Below are positions 48,872 through 60,700 of a stretch of 64,000 nucleotides of DNA, one piece after another (the first letter of the stretch is position 1; the number at the start of each line of letters is the position of its first letter). Position numbers and translations under genes: made by a program. This stretch comes from Sarcocystis neurona (taxonomy: Eukaryota > Apicomplexa > Conoidasida > Eucoccidiorida > Sarcocystidae), in the NCBI GenBank assembly GCA_000727475.1, contig KL647317.1, forward strand, positions 124,001 through 188,000, in the 5' to 3' direction. Below the pieces are notes generated by a model. That model was given only the letters and a program-made list of their open reading frames with translations. It was not told the origin of the DNA and did no database searches.

Positions 48872-49068
48872 CTTCATTTAGGCCACCGCGCGGAGAAACG
48901 TAGGGTGACCTGTACAAGGTATAGATGAAGTGTACGCGCGGAACAGCACACTGGGAGGCTAGAGACTGAGGGAACTTGCAAGGAACTCGGACTATACCGT
49001 TGTCCCTTCACAACGTGGGAGGGTGGTGACTTATAGTGACGATGTAGCGACGTGAAAACTATACGATA

Positions 49069-49548
49069 ATGGGTAGTCTCTATAAGGCACTGACCGCGTG
49101 TTTGCTTCTCTTGGACACGTGCACAAAGGAGGATGCTGTCACGTTGAAAGTCATGTATAGAAGACGGCGGCAGTGGCGTCCTGCGCTCCAGCATGTGAGA
49201 GACACAGGAGCCGCCGGGACTCTCCGACATGGGGCGCGTACAGCAGCTATACTACTAGCTACGCTCGACGTACGTCTAGCATCGCTGCAAGGTGCCATTT
49301 TGCGTCGGTGACGTCCCCGTGTCTGCGACGTTCCGTTTGTGCAGTGTGTGCCACCCACCGAGGCTCCGGCGTGTAGCTCCGAAAGTTGCAAGTCTTCGTC
49401 TTTCCTGTACACGACACTCACGCTCGACGCAGACGCAGCAGCTACCGGCGGCAGCAGTGGGCGATGCACAAGTCAGACTCAAAGGCACGCAGCCACGTGT
49501 GGCGAAGGTAGAGAAGCACTGGAAGCCGCCGGTGCATCTGTCGGATAA
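49069..49548 (+). CDS. Possible two-exon secreted protein
   Basis: Exon 49069-49269 starts at an ATG with a short hydrophobic N-terminus (MGSLYKALTACLLLLDTC) and ends at a donor GAC-GTACGT. A 75-bp intron would end at TTTGTGCAG, and exon 49345-49548 continues in phase to a stop. The 134-residue product has six cysteines in its second half region (CVPPTEAPACSSESCK and later). A competing plus-strand frame over 49.4-49.6 kb (VRLKGTQPRVAKVEKHWKPP) is also protein-like, so the structure is uncertain. Confidence 0.33.
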
Positions 49549-51685
49549 AACCCCCAGTCCTGGGGGAGTGCACACAACGCGTCTTCTCTGGAAGAGGGAA
49601 GCGATACTGCAGCCGCACGCACAAGGAGGCAGCAAGCTTCCGGACGGGTACACAGCTGTGTTGCCCGCACACGTGCACATATACATGACTGCCCGATTCT
49701 GTGTACCTGGACGTCCTTGCATGCTCAGGGCGATACCAACGTGACCCTGCCTTCGAAGGAAGGACATGCAAGGACGTGTGCGCGTGCAGAGGGATAGCTC
49801 TCTTCTCCTGGAAAGGGGTGACGGTTTCATTTGTGTTAGATCTGTTATTACTTGTGGAGTACTGCTACTGGAAAAGGGAACTTCGATTTCCCCCTCTTAT
49901 CTTTCTTGAGATTAAAAGGATATTAGAACCTCTGGACGCGTAGAACTCAGGCCTGTCTAGGATCGATAGAGGTGCAGAAAATTCCGCCGTAGATAGCCCT
50001 TCTTTTCGTGCGTGCGTGCAGGCACAGGTTAGGTTCTGAGTTTCTACGGCTTCTGTCTGATCAGATCCAGAGAGTCTCAGCGTATACAGGTATCACAAGC
50101 ACAAAGGGTTTGAATGAGTACAGTTTCCGTATGCGTACAAGGGAGGAGAATGCACAGCCCTAAACCGGACGCGAAGGACGCGTGCCTGGGTGTGCGTAGA
50201 CGGTATCTGCTTCCGGGGAGTTGAAATAATTTGTGTACCCACGACTCGCATGCGTCCGGCATTCAGGCCAGTATCTGCAGCACCGGCAGCGTCCTGGGAT
50301 GTGTACGCAGCAGCTGCTGCGCCAGCCGCGTGGACGTACTGCTACCTGCGTCCACGAACCGTCTGGAAGTTTCGCGCCTTCTTCTTTTGCCCTGCGACTA
50401 GCGACCGGTTTTGTCGGTGTCTTCGCGTCTCAGGGGAAGGGGTGGCGCATCTCTCTGCGGCGTGCACGTATGTCTGTGTACGTAGCTACGCCGTCAAACA
50501 GCCTCGCGTACGCGTGCGTGTAGCAGATGGCAGCTTCAGTTGAAGAGCTAACATGTGTATCTGTTGGCTGAACGTACAACCGTAGCAGAACGCTTCGTCC
50601 TGTGCTGATTTCCACTCCTCTGCTGCCTCAAGCCCAGCCATTCTTATCAGAAGTGTACTCTACCAGTAGTATTCACGTCTGTATATAACTGTCCCTCCTG
50701 GTGTGTGCGAAGTCTCAATACCTCCGTTTTTAACTATAAGCATTTTCTCCCTTTTTCTGCCCTTCTGCAGGAGCAGGTCTGTGTGCGCTGCAGCTCTCGT
50801 TTACAAGGAGGTGACGAGGTGTGCATGCATTCTCTTTGAAGAGACTGATCCCACTGTGTCATGCTATTTCGTTGTGTTCCTCCCTGATGTTTTCTCTTTT
50901 CCTTTTCTGTCGACTTCCTTTTCCTCTTCTTCTCGTCACTGCGTGTGTGAAGGCTCGGTCTCTCCAAACACATTTCTTGTTGCACCTGTGCATCATCCTT
51001 TTCTCGCGTCTGTCTCTGCGCCTTGCTGTCTCCATTTGTTTTCTTTTTTCTCGCGCTTTCCTTGTTAGCTTGTTCTCTCCTGCTGCCTCTCGGGAGCGGT
51101 CAGTGGAATCTGTCAAATCCTAACAAGACTCTTCCATGCAGCCTTTCTTTGTTTCTCCGCCGCCTCTGTCTTCTCCTCCGTCTCGACGTCCGTCTTTGCC
51201 TCGCTTCTCGCTGACGGGCAGCTCCTAATATATATCATCCTCTATACTGCCTGAACGTGTGTGTGTGCGCGCATACGTCACGTTGCAGCTTCTGGATCGA
51301 CCACACGGCGTCCCGTTCTCACTTGTTTTTTGTGGTGCGCTCTTTCAATACTTCGAAATACGCACGTATATGTGCATCTATATATATGTCCCTATACATA
51401 GACTTCTGCGTGCACGTGTATATTGGGGCGTAGACTGGCACATATAGTATACCAGTCTACATACGTATATACGTACATAGGGATACGCAACTAGGCGAAT
51501 GCACGCGCACCACGTACACGCGTTGGCATCCTTTCCGTTTCGTCGGAACAGCTGTCTCTTTGTCGTTTCTACTCAGTGACCCGCACTAGGCGTCGTCTCT
51601 CTGATCCACGCATGCCTGCCTCCTATTTTACTTCTGTGGGGAATGTGTCGCTTGTTTCTGAAACATCATCACATTTCCGCTGCAG
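49549..51685. other. Unresolved stretch with weak exon candidates
   Basis: Possible plus-strand exons at about 50282-50408 and 50771-50808 have acceptor-like TCTGCAG and CTTCTGCAG borders, but their phases could not be connected. 50.7-51.2 kb is strongly pyrimidine-rich on the plus strand. TA/TG microsatellites occur near 51360-51480. Confidence 0.3.
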
Positions 51686-54638
51686 GTGCGTGGCCCTCCC
51701 CGCGCAGCGATGGGGGGAGGCCCAAGACGCGATGAGGAGTCGTTCGAGGCAGCGAGCAGCGGCGGCGCACTCTATCCTGAAGAGCAGCTTGCAGGAACAG
51801 GTACAAATCCTGCTGCTGCTGTGGTCACCACTGCTGTTAAGCCTGCCTCCTCTTCCTGGTCGACGCGTGGCGGCGCGCGTGCTGCTGCTTCTCCTCATTC
51901 CGCTTCCGTCAACACTGCTGCTGCTGATTCTATCTCCGACTCTGGGCGGTCTGCACACGTTGCGGTTGTCGCTCCCGCTGCATGGTCGGTGGGAGACTGG
52001 AACCAAGCTGCTGCGACGGTGTCTACGCATGTGCCCTGGGAGCAGCAGCAGGAACAGCAGGGAACAGCAACCACAGCGTTTGAAAATGCTGCTGCTGCCC
52101 CTTCTGAAAGAAAGGACACAAGACTGCTCGCTCCTGCTGGAGCAGATATCGCCAGCGCTGAGGAACAGGAGGCAGCAGCGGCGATTGAGCCTGTCCTGGG
52201 CACAGGAGCTGCGGCAGAAGGCACGCGTCATAATTCTGCCTCTCATCCCCAGCACCCCTCCGGCAGCGTCCTCGGCCCTCGCCCTGCAGCAGGAGCAGCT
52301 GCTGCCGGCGTTCCACCGACTGTTGCTGCTGCTATGCCACGAGCATCACTTCCTGCCGCTGCGCTCCTCACGCGCATGGCGTCCGCGCACCCGCAACCAA
52401 GCGGCAAAACCAGCAGCAACAGCAGCAGCACGCAGGCGGGGGGCAGCACCAGCAGCACTGCTGCCGCTGCTGATGTGGGGGCAGGTCCTCGTCAGCAGAG
52501 ACGGCAGCAATCGGTTCAACGCCACACTCAGCAACAGGATTCACAGGAGCGTTCCAAGAGGTAAACAGCATTTCTCTTAGGTTCTTTGTGGCACACACAC
52601 GAACGCAAAAGCAGCTAACTAGCTGTACTTTTGTGCGGGGCGCCTCTTGTCCAGCTGCGCTGAAGTAAGCAGCTACGTTCACACACGAACATTGCATGGC
52701 GCAAGTGCGGCCCTGCCAAGGGGGCCCGCTGCAGTGGGCGGCGCTTTTTTTCTACGCAATTCTGGTGGTGCACTCACCTGAAGCTTTCCTCTGCCCTCTC
52801 GTGTTTTCACTCTCTCAACAGGTGTGTTGGGAACAAGTGCTTCTGCATGAGCTCGTCGCTTTTTCTGCATCAGTCGCTCTTTCTGCGCCCCGGGTTGTAA
52901 ACGTCACGTTGTCTGTACGGGCTCTCCTGCAGCCGATATTTTATACGTGCCCATCGTGATGCACGTGGGAACTTGCGAGCCTACACTCACCTAAGTTCCT
53001 AACACAGCCTTGCAGTTTCCACACAGCGCTCCCCTGGCGTGAGCTAAGCAATGCGGCACACACTCCTTTGGTAGGTTGCTAAACTTCTGCTGTCTGTGAA
53101 CGCGGGTGGTGCACGCGCTCATGACTGCGACATCACCTACAACTTACTCGCATGTGCTGCTGCAGGGTGTGCGCCGTCGGCTTTCATTCCAAAGTACGCG
53201 TAGTCTGTGACGATATTAGGTTAGAAGTCATTTCCCGTATAACTCTATATGAGGGCCCGCGAAGCGCGGGATGAAAGAATTCTGTTTTTCCTGTGAGACG
53301 GCAAGGACCTCCGGAGGCAACATTTTCACGGGTCTTTGCCAACTAAAATGTTTGAGGACTCAACGACACTTTTGCTGCAGGAGGTCGAATAGGTGCTTGT
53401 ACGCTTTGTCCACTGGGCGTGCGCTGGGATGCAGTCAATAGCGTCGTGGAGTCCCATGTATATATATATATTTGACCACTCAAGATATACGCTATACCTT
53501 TATATAGCATTGTCTGTGTAAAACGGGTGACAGTGGGTATTCTTTGAGCACTGCAGTGAGGGAAGGAGGAGTCTGTTTGTTTCGACTGTGGCCACTGCAG
53601 TTCTTTGCTACATCTTCCTGGTGCCGTGAAGCCTGTCTCTCTGCGTCACCCACTCTTCAATGTATAAATCAGCAGCACGGCTGCTGTGCTCAGTTCTGCG
53701 GCTTCGAAACACGCGGCGGTCACGCGTTGTCTCTGTGCAGCTTCCGTCGATGGGCACCTTATTGTCGGGGGAGGAGGAAGGCAACTTCTCACGTATACTG
53801 CACACGTGCGCAGGGGAGGCATTCGGCGTTTTAGGCTCTGTATCTCACTCTGCAGCAAAAGCAGGTTCCGTAGGGGGACACGTAAGTGAACTTCGATACC
53901 GTCGCTCGCTGTCCCTGCTGCAGCAGCAGCGCGAGGACGTACACGCTAGTGGCGCGCCAGTTATTAGAAATATGTCAGTATGTGATTATAGGTATCCACG
54001 CATCTGGCTGCCCTGGCCTGTTAAGCAAACGACCCGTACATACACATATACGCAGTTCGCGAGTCTCACACACGTATTTCATGCACATGTGTCTGTACAC
54101 GTAGAACTCTCTCATCAGAGGATCTCGTCCTTTTAAACAGTGAAACCTCAAGCTACACACACTTATATACAGATAATTGTAGACAATTTGGACACTTCTC
54201 CGGAGGGGGTCTTGCCGTCGGTTGACGGCGTGCCCGCGTCTATCTAGATAGAGGGAGACATACACGTGCACACAGTTACACACACATATATAGGTGTACG
54301 TGAATGCTGCACTGGGCGCACTACCTGTGCGGAATCACTCCTCCCGCGTAGAACGTCCTTTATTATGTTTGTAACCATCTCTATACGAAGTCCTGGGACG
54401 CGCACCAACAAACGGAAGAAAGTGCGTCGTCACCGTGTCTGGCTGCACACACATAGAAGCGCTGGTGCGGCCTCTTTCTTTCGCGGCTCTATAAAGTATA
54501 AGCTAGTGGACAAATCGTTTGGATATCTATGTACAAGTTCCTCCTTTCATTGCCGTCACCGACGCGGAAATTCGTGTAGTGCTGGAGTCTGACGTTGGAG
54601 AAAAAGGTTTTTTCTTCGCGCTGCGTGTGGGCACTTGA
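51686..54638 (+). CDS. 3' part of an unidentified multi-exon gene
   Basis: The end of the gene is fairly secure. Exon 53741-53881 (acceptor CTCTGTGCAG, donor CAC-GTAAGT) reads GNFSRILHTCAGEAFGVLGS. It joins in phase to 54507-54638, which reads DIYVQVPPFIAVTDAEIRVV and ends FFFALRVGT with a TGA stop. A good upstream exon starts at 52822 (CTCTCAACAG) and reads VCWEQVLLHELVAFSASVAL. Others probably lie at 52485-52560 (donor GAG-GTAAAC) and 51686-51800 (donor CAG-GTACAA), but the joins between them are not settled because 51.8-52.5 kb is full of CTG/CAG triplets. The beta-strand-like C-terminus does not match a family I can name. The stop lies only 152 bp before the next gene's ATG. Confidence 0.42.
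53459..53472. repeat. Short TA microsatellite
   Basis: TA run in the presumed intron between exons at 52.8 and 53.74 kb. Confidence 0.9.
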
Positions 54639-54790
54639 AGACGCCGAAGTCTGGTGAATGTATGTGTAAAGGGCGTACTGGTACCTGGGGCTGCGCTTTC
54701 TGCGCGTGCAGCTCGGCGGCATTCGTGCACCCACAACAGCGGGAAGCGCGTCAAAAGCAGGAGGAACAGTCTTCTGCTGGTGCGGCAGCA

Positions 54791-57700
54791 ATGCTGTCTC
54801 CCTTTTCTTCTGCCTACGACAGAGGATACGAAGACGAAGGCGAAGAAGAGATGGGACTTACCAGCAGCCAAGGCTTCGGCCAGAAGTTGCGAGAGGCCAT
54901 CAGCAGTCCTGCGTCGAAAATTCTCATCGGCATTGGAGGGGCTGTTGCCGTCGGTATGTACAGCAGTAACTGAAGCGAGGCCAGACGCCTCCTGGTGCTC
55001 AATCTTTGAAGTATACGTCAGACGAGTATAAATATGTGTGGAGACACGTACATGTGTATGGACGTTTAAGTGTGTACGCGCGCGTGCTCGGTGCTTCCAG
55101 TGTCTTCGGACGCATCAGCAAAAGCGACAGGAGGACTTGAATACACGTGTGTGTGTATATGTGTATATAGCTACCGAGGGGCTGCTAGTAGTGACACGAA
55201 ACGTACCAACAATAGCAAAGAGAGAGGCATCTGCTCACCTACGATTGTATGTATATACATCTGTAGTGGAGGCGCAATCAATACGAATGCGTGCAGCAGT
55301 CGGGGCAACTGGGAGAAGATGGATGCGCGACTGTACGGTCCTCATATGTATATGTGTAAGTGTGAGTGTGCGTACGCACAGATATACGTGTATATGTGCA
55401 CACCGAACGCCGCCCTGTTAAGATGAAGCAAGATGCAGCAGTAGCGGCGAAATAGATGATCGCTTGTGCTCCTCAGCTGTAGACGCAATGCCGTTCGTAT
55501 ACCACATATATACGTGCGCACAGAGGTGCAGGTACCGGAGGCTTGTAGGCATCGTTGCCCGCAGACACCGGAGGCTTGTAGGCATCTTTGGCCGCAGCGG
55601 CAGCAACTCAAGCGAAAAGAATGCTGATACCACACGCGTATGCGTGCGGCGGGGAAGGAAAAAGACGCACACAGGCAGATGCTGTACAGTGTTTATATTG
55701 GCGCATATAAACGCATGCTGAAGGCTAATACAAGTGTAGACACTCCAATGTGTAAGCAGGTGCCAATGTGGAAATCTTGCGTGCGTGTACGTACGCGGTG
55801 CCTTAGTCAGATATGGACATAAAGTGGGACTTCCCGTCCAGAGGCCGGAGCTGTTGTTTGTGTTTTCTTTTTCTGCACGTGTGCCCCGGTGGTAGTGTAT
55901 ATACAACCGCGCGCATGTGCTTTGCCTGCACGTGTGGGTGCTGCGACGTGTGCGCTGCTGCCACTCGGATATTCTCGTCTTCGGATGTCTGTTGATTCCC
56001 TCGTCCATCTACGTGTGCGTACTGCGCGCGTGCAGGCATAGGCTGGTGCTATTGCTGCATGTGCGGCTGCGGCTGCTGCTGGTTGTGGGTTAGGTACGCT
56101 GGGAGTGAAGTACACGCGTGCGCTGCTGAAGCGGCGGCGGCGACAGAAGCTGCAACAGCGACCCCCCACGCCTTTCTCTGATCTGCTTGGGCACGTGCTG
56201 CTCGCCCATGAGGAGGAGCAGGCAGCAGCAGAAGAGGCAGTGGAGGGCGTGCTGCGTTCCGCCAAGGGGAAGTGGGGAAACAGCAGCAGCAGTAGAATTG
56301 TGGAAGCGGCAACAGCAGACGTCCTGGGGGACCCAGGCAGCGTCACTGCTCTCTACTTCACCAGCAGCGCAGTGGAAGAAATGCTGCAGGTATGCATTTA
56401 CAATCCTACCGACGTAGATGCGTGTGTGTATCTAGGTATGTGCCCGTGCAAATATATGTGTGGACCCGCATGAGTCGTTCAACAGACGTACGTCTACGTA
56501 TGTTAGTATATGTGTCTAGATCAACCTGTGTATAACGCTGGACGAGACTGTCATACACGTATGTGTGTGTGACTCCCTTCTACGGTCGAGATGAGGTTTA
56601 AAGGTTCCCACGTATGAAGATTCGTCTGTCTGTTCTGCTATCTGCACGTAGACAAAGACATCTGCCGACAGATCGTGCGTGTCCTGTACGTTCGTCTGCG
56701 TCCTTCTTTGCTTGTGCGACATACGTCTTCATATACAAGAGTGTGTGCCTGTATGAGTGTGTGTACATGTATGACATGTTTACGACCTCCTTCTCCGCCA
56801 TTTTCTCTGCTGCTGCAGCTGTTACCTTCTCGTGGGCCGCGGCTTTCTACTTCTTTTGGTGTGCATGCGCGACCTTCCCGTGCTTCTGCGAATAACTCTA
56901 CTCCGAGCAGTAAGATGTCAGTATGACACGTTAAATGCATGCGTCGTCGACGTCTATTGCCTCTGCTGTTGGTGTTGCTCTTGCCGCTGCAGCAACGAGG
57001 CTACCTCCCATTCACCACCAGACTCGAAGCAATTGCCGCGGGGTGCAAGCGACGGGGACAAAAGCTACAAGTCGTTTACGTCTCTGCCGACGCCGACTCC
57101 AGCGACGCTGCAAAGCATTTCGCTCAGATGCCCTGGTGAGCTCTCTCGCAGCTGGCTGCTGCAGACATCGCAGGACTACCAGCTGCAGCTGTCATGCCTG
57201 CACGTACTCGAGCAACAGCAGCTACGTTTTGTAGCTGCCACTATGTCGCACTTTTTGTGGAAGAAGCGGTAGATGCACCAGGAATGCCACCACAGCTGCT
57301 ATACAAGTTTATGCGTGTATATATGTGTGCACATATATATACATATAGGTGTGCAGGCGTCGTGCTGACAACGCTGGTGCCAAACACGTCACTCTTGTCA
57401 GTTTTCACCGCTTCATCTCCTGCTGTTATGCCCCGTGGTGTTCCTGGGCCTCCTGCTTCGCTTCCTGCGGCGCGTGCTGCCCGCTGCAGGTATGCAGTTC
57501 CGTACGACGACGCGGAAGGGCAGGAGATAGCGCAGCGCTTATATCGTCGATTTCGCGTGTCTACGCTGCCGCACGTCGTCCTGCTGGACAGCGAGGCCCG
57601 CGTAATCAATCCGCAGGCGTACGCGTCGATGTTGATGGATCCTGCTGCTTTTCCCTGGAAGAAGAAGACACTACGCGAGCTGCTCGGTGACACTTTAATA

Positions 57701-60700
57701 CGCTCAGACGGAGAAAAAGTGGACAAAGTAAGGGCTTTAACTCCTCTGGTGCTGCTCGTCCGCAGGCTGACGCGCATTTCTGTCTAGCGACAATGCGGCT
57801 GCTGCTGGACACTCGTGCCTTTACTCCTGCTGCTTTATGCATGTTCGCGGTGAGAGACGTGGACGCCGGCAATGGGAGCCTTGCTAGTGCTGAGCGTCTC
57901 TTGATTATGTTCTTCGGTATAATTGGTAGTATTAATGCTGCCTGTGTCATTCTCTCAATTCATGTGGCGGTTGCAGGTACGAGGGCACACCTTATCGCTG
58001 CTTCTATCAAATCTCGTTTGCCTATGTGTACACCTTTCTTCTTTACTGCTGTTGTTTCTTGTGCGTGTGCTGCAGGCTGCGCTAGACAACAAAGTGCTGG
58101 GCTTATACTTCAGCGCGTCGTGGTGCCCGCCGTGCCAGGCCTTCACGCCAAACCTTGTTAATGCAGCGCAGCAGCTGCGAGAGCAGGGGAAGAATTTTGA
58201 AGTTGTCTTCATTTCAAATGACAAAAATCAACAGCAGTTTGACGAGTACTTCAAAAAAATGACTTCATTCCTGGCCGTCCCTTTCAAAGAAACCAACAAA
58301 CGCGCCTTGCTCCAGGTAGGCCTTCCTACGCCGGTGCTGCTGCAGCTGCTACGTTGTACTGAAGAGAAACAATACTGTAGAAGTGTCACCTGGAGGAACG
58401 CGAGAGGCTGTAAGGCATGAGGACCTTGCGCAATGCGGGGAACTGGACGGCGCTCTACGTATACGTCTGTCTCCGTCTGTCTCTTTTTTTCCTCTCTCTC
58501 TCTATACATATATGCGTGTCCGGATGCATATCCTCACCCAAGTGCAGGTGAGTATGGATGTATATACCTATATGCAATTATGAAAATTGGACGGTGAGAT
58601 GCTCGTACGTTTTCCTTTGGCAGGCGACATTCGTGCGTGCGTATATTTTCGTGTTTAAGTTTGACACTTAGGGAAGGGGGCTGTAGCAAATATAAACTGC
58701 GATACCACTACATGTTATTCGATCGCTGGTAGCTTCAGCTGGCGTGGAACGTGCTCCTGCGCTAAGAACAACCAACGGGGCTAAAGCTAGCGAACTGAAA
58801 GTCAGCGATCGTGTTTCTGTCATTCCGCAATCAGTGGAAAGAGACACCGTAGTCTCCTGTGCCCCTCGCCTCTAGCGAGGTGCGTTTGTGATTCGTCGAC
58901 TGCCCTGGACACTAATATCGGCGTCGCTGCCCTCGTGCTGCTGATGCCGCCGGCTGGTCGTGAGTAAGCAAGAAGACAAGCCGACGTTTCCGCGGGCGTT
59001 TTGTTCTTGGTTTACTCCTGCTGAGTAGATGTGCGTGCCCTTATCAGTCCTTGTTGCTGCCGCTTCTCCTGTTAAAGGGCCTTCGAGTGCGGTTGGACTG
59101 GGTAGTTACTACGCCGCGCTGCTGCGCTTTTGACCCACGGTAGTACGACTGCCGCTGCGGTGTGCTGCAGAGAACCTTGCGTTCTTCTCTTTTAGGCAGC
59201 GCGGCGCGGCAGCCAGTGAAATCTGCTGTTGGTGTTTCTGCTTCGGTACCGTCTCTGCTGCCGCTTGTCGCAGGAGACGCTGAACGTTCGGTCGCTGCCG
59301 ACGCTCGTGTGGGTGGGTCCTGACGACGAAGTGCTGACGCGCAGCGGTGTCGCTGCCCTTGCGGCCGATGCCGAATTGAAATCTTTCCCTTTCAGAGAGC
59401 CAGACGTGCACGAAGTTGCAGAAACTGTGGAAGGCATTGCGCAAGAACCCGCCCTCATCCTCTTCATGGAATACGCTAACTCCGCAGATCAGCAAAAGCA
59501 GCAAGCGGTAGGCATTGAAAAATACTTTCAGCAGGAACTTTCGCAAAGCCGTGATTCACGCGGATGTTCAACAAGGTCTTTTTTCATGAGTGTACACACG
59601 TACACATGGATACATACATGCTTGCATACATATATGCATGTACGTATACCGGAGAGTACGGCATTAAGTGCATGGTTACCGACGTGCATACCGACGTACA
59701 TTCGTGTCTAGATGCGTACCTACGTGGTAGGAAGAATACGCATACCTGGCGGAAAGCAAGCGTAGGAGGCATGGCGTCTCGGGTCTCCTCTCGGCACACA
59801 CAATTAGGGGCCAATATGCATATGTATACACGTGACCTGGAGCGCAGTCTCGGATTTCTGTGCCCCTTTTTTAGTGGTAGTGATGGTGGTGCACTGGTGG
59901 ACTGGTGGGTTTCCGTCTCCTCACACTGCCTTGATTGACCAGGCGCCCGGTATCGTTGTATGTACACACGCATGTTCGATCACAAAGTGTCCAAATTGCT
60001 GTGACATTCCAAGTTGATTTTATGGGGAGCCTAGAGTTTTCCTGTTCAACTGATGTGTGGTCGCTAATATACAATCTTGTAAGGTGAGTCGCACGTCCCG
60101 CTGTTGTGTATAGACACGACTTCAGGGCGCATTATTCAGCTTTGCGGAGACGCGGACTTTGCGCGTCTTGCACATTGTCGTCTTCACTCAAGTAATGCTT
60201 CGTGCGGTGACACTACACAAGAGTGCGCGTTCACCCAGCTGCAGGTGACTCAGGATTTCGACCTGAAGTAAATCAAGCTTCTGGACAACACGTCAAGGCC
60301 ACGCAGGAGTACGCAGCCACAGGGGGCAACTGTACACGACTGTGATGTTGAGCAGCAGATTTTCGAGGCTCGCTTGATTGCTCAATGCATATTTGCAGCC
60401 TCCGCGTGAAGACGCAGATATCTGTCCTTTTCATTGCACACGGTGTGGAAGTGTATTAGATATGTGTGTACATGTATATATTTGTTGTTGCAGTACGTAT
60501 ACAAATAGAGGTATACGGCAAGTTTCTTCAACTTTAAAAAGAAGAGAACGGATGGTTTTTCTTCTGAACGGTCGGTGTGCAGGGTGCGTTGTATAGCGAT
60601 ATATGTGTACTTATGTCGCTGTCTGCTTTTGGGTTACGCGAGTGTATGCATGTATATATGAAGATTATCATTCCCAGTGAAAGACCGCATTGCTGTGTGC

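Noticed and set aside
51576..52580. Long plus-strand frames of 334 and 292 codons over the same DNA
   Set aside because: Both are long because CTG/CAG triplets lack stop codons in several frames. Strong internal splice borders (CTGCAG at 51685, GTACAA at 51801, GTAAAC at 52561) argue that only parts are exons, so neither whole frame is called.
55807..56346. 179-codon minus-strand frame
   Set aside because: It overlaps the nucleoredoxin exon 56094-56389, whose phase and protein logic are strong. The minus frame is its shadow.
58716..58885. Firm call of an H/ACA snoRNA
   Set aside because: No ANANNA hinge box was found between the hairpins and the ACA end is not certain, so it is only listed as a structured RNA candidate.
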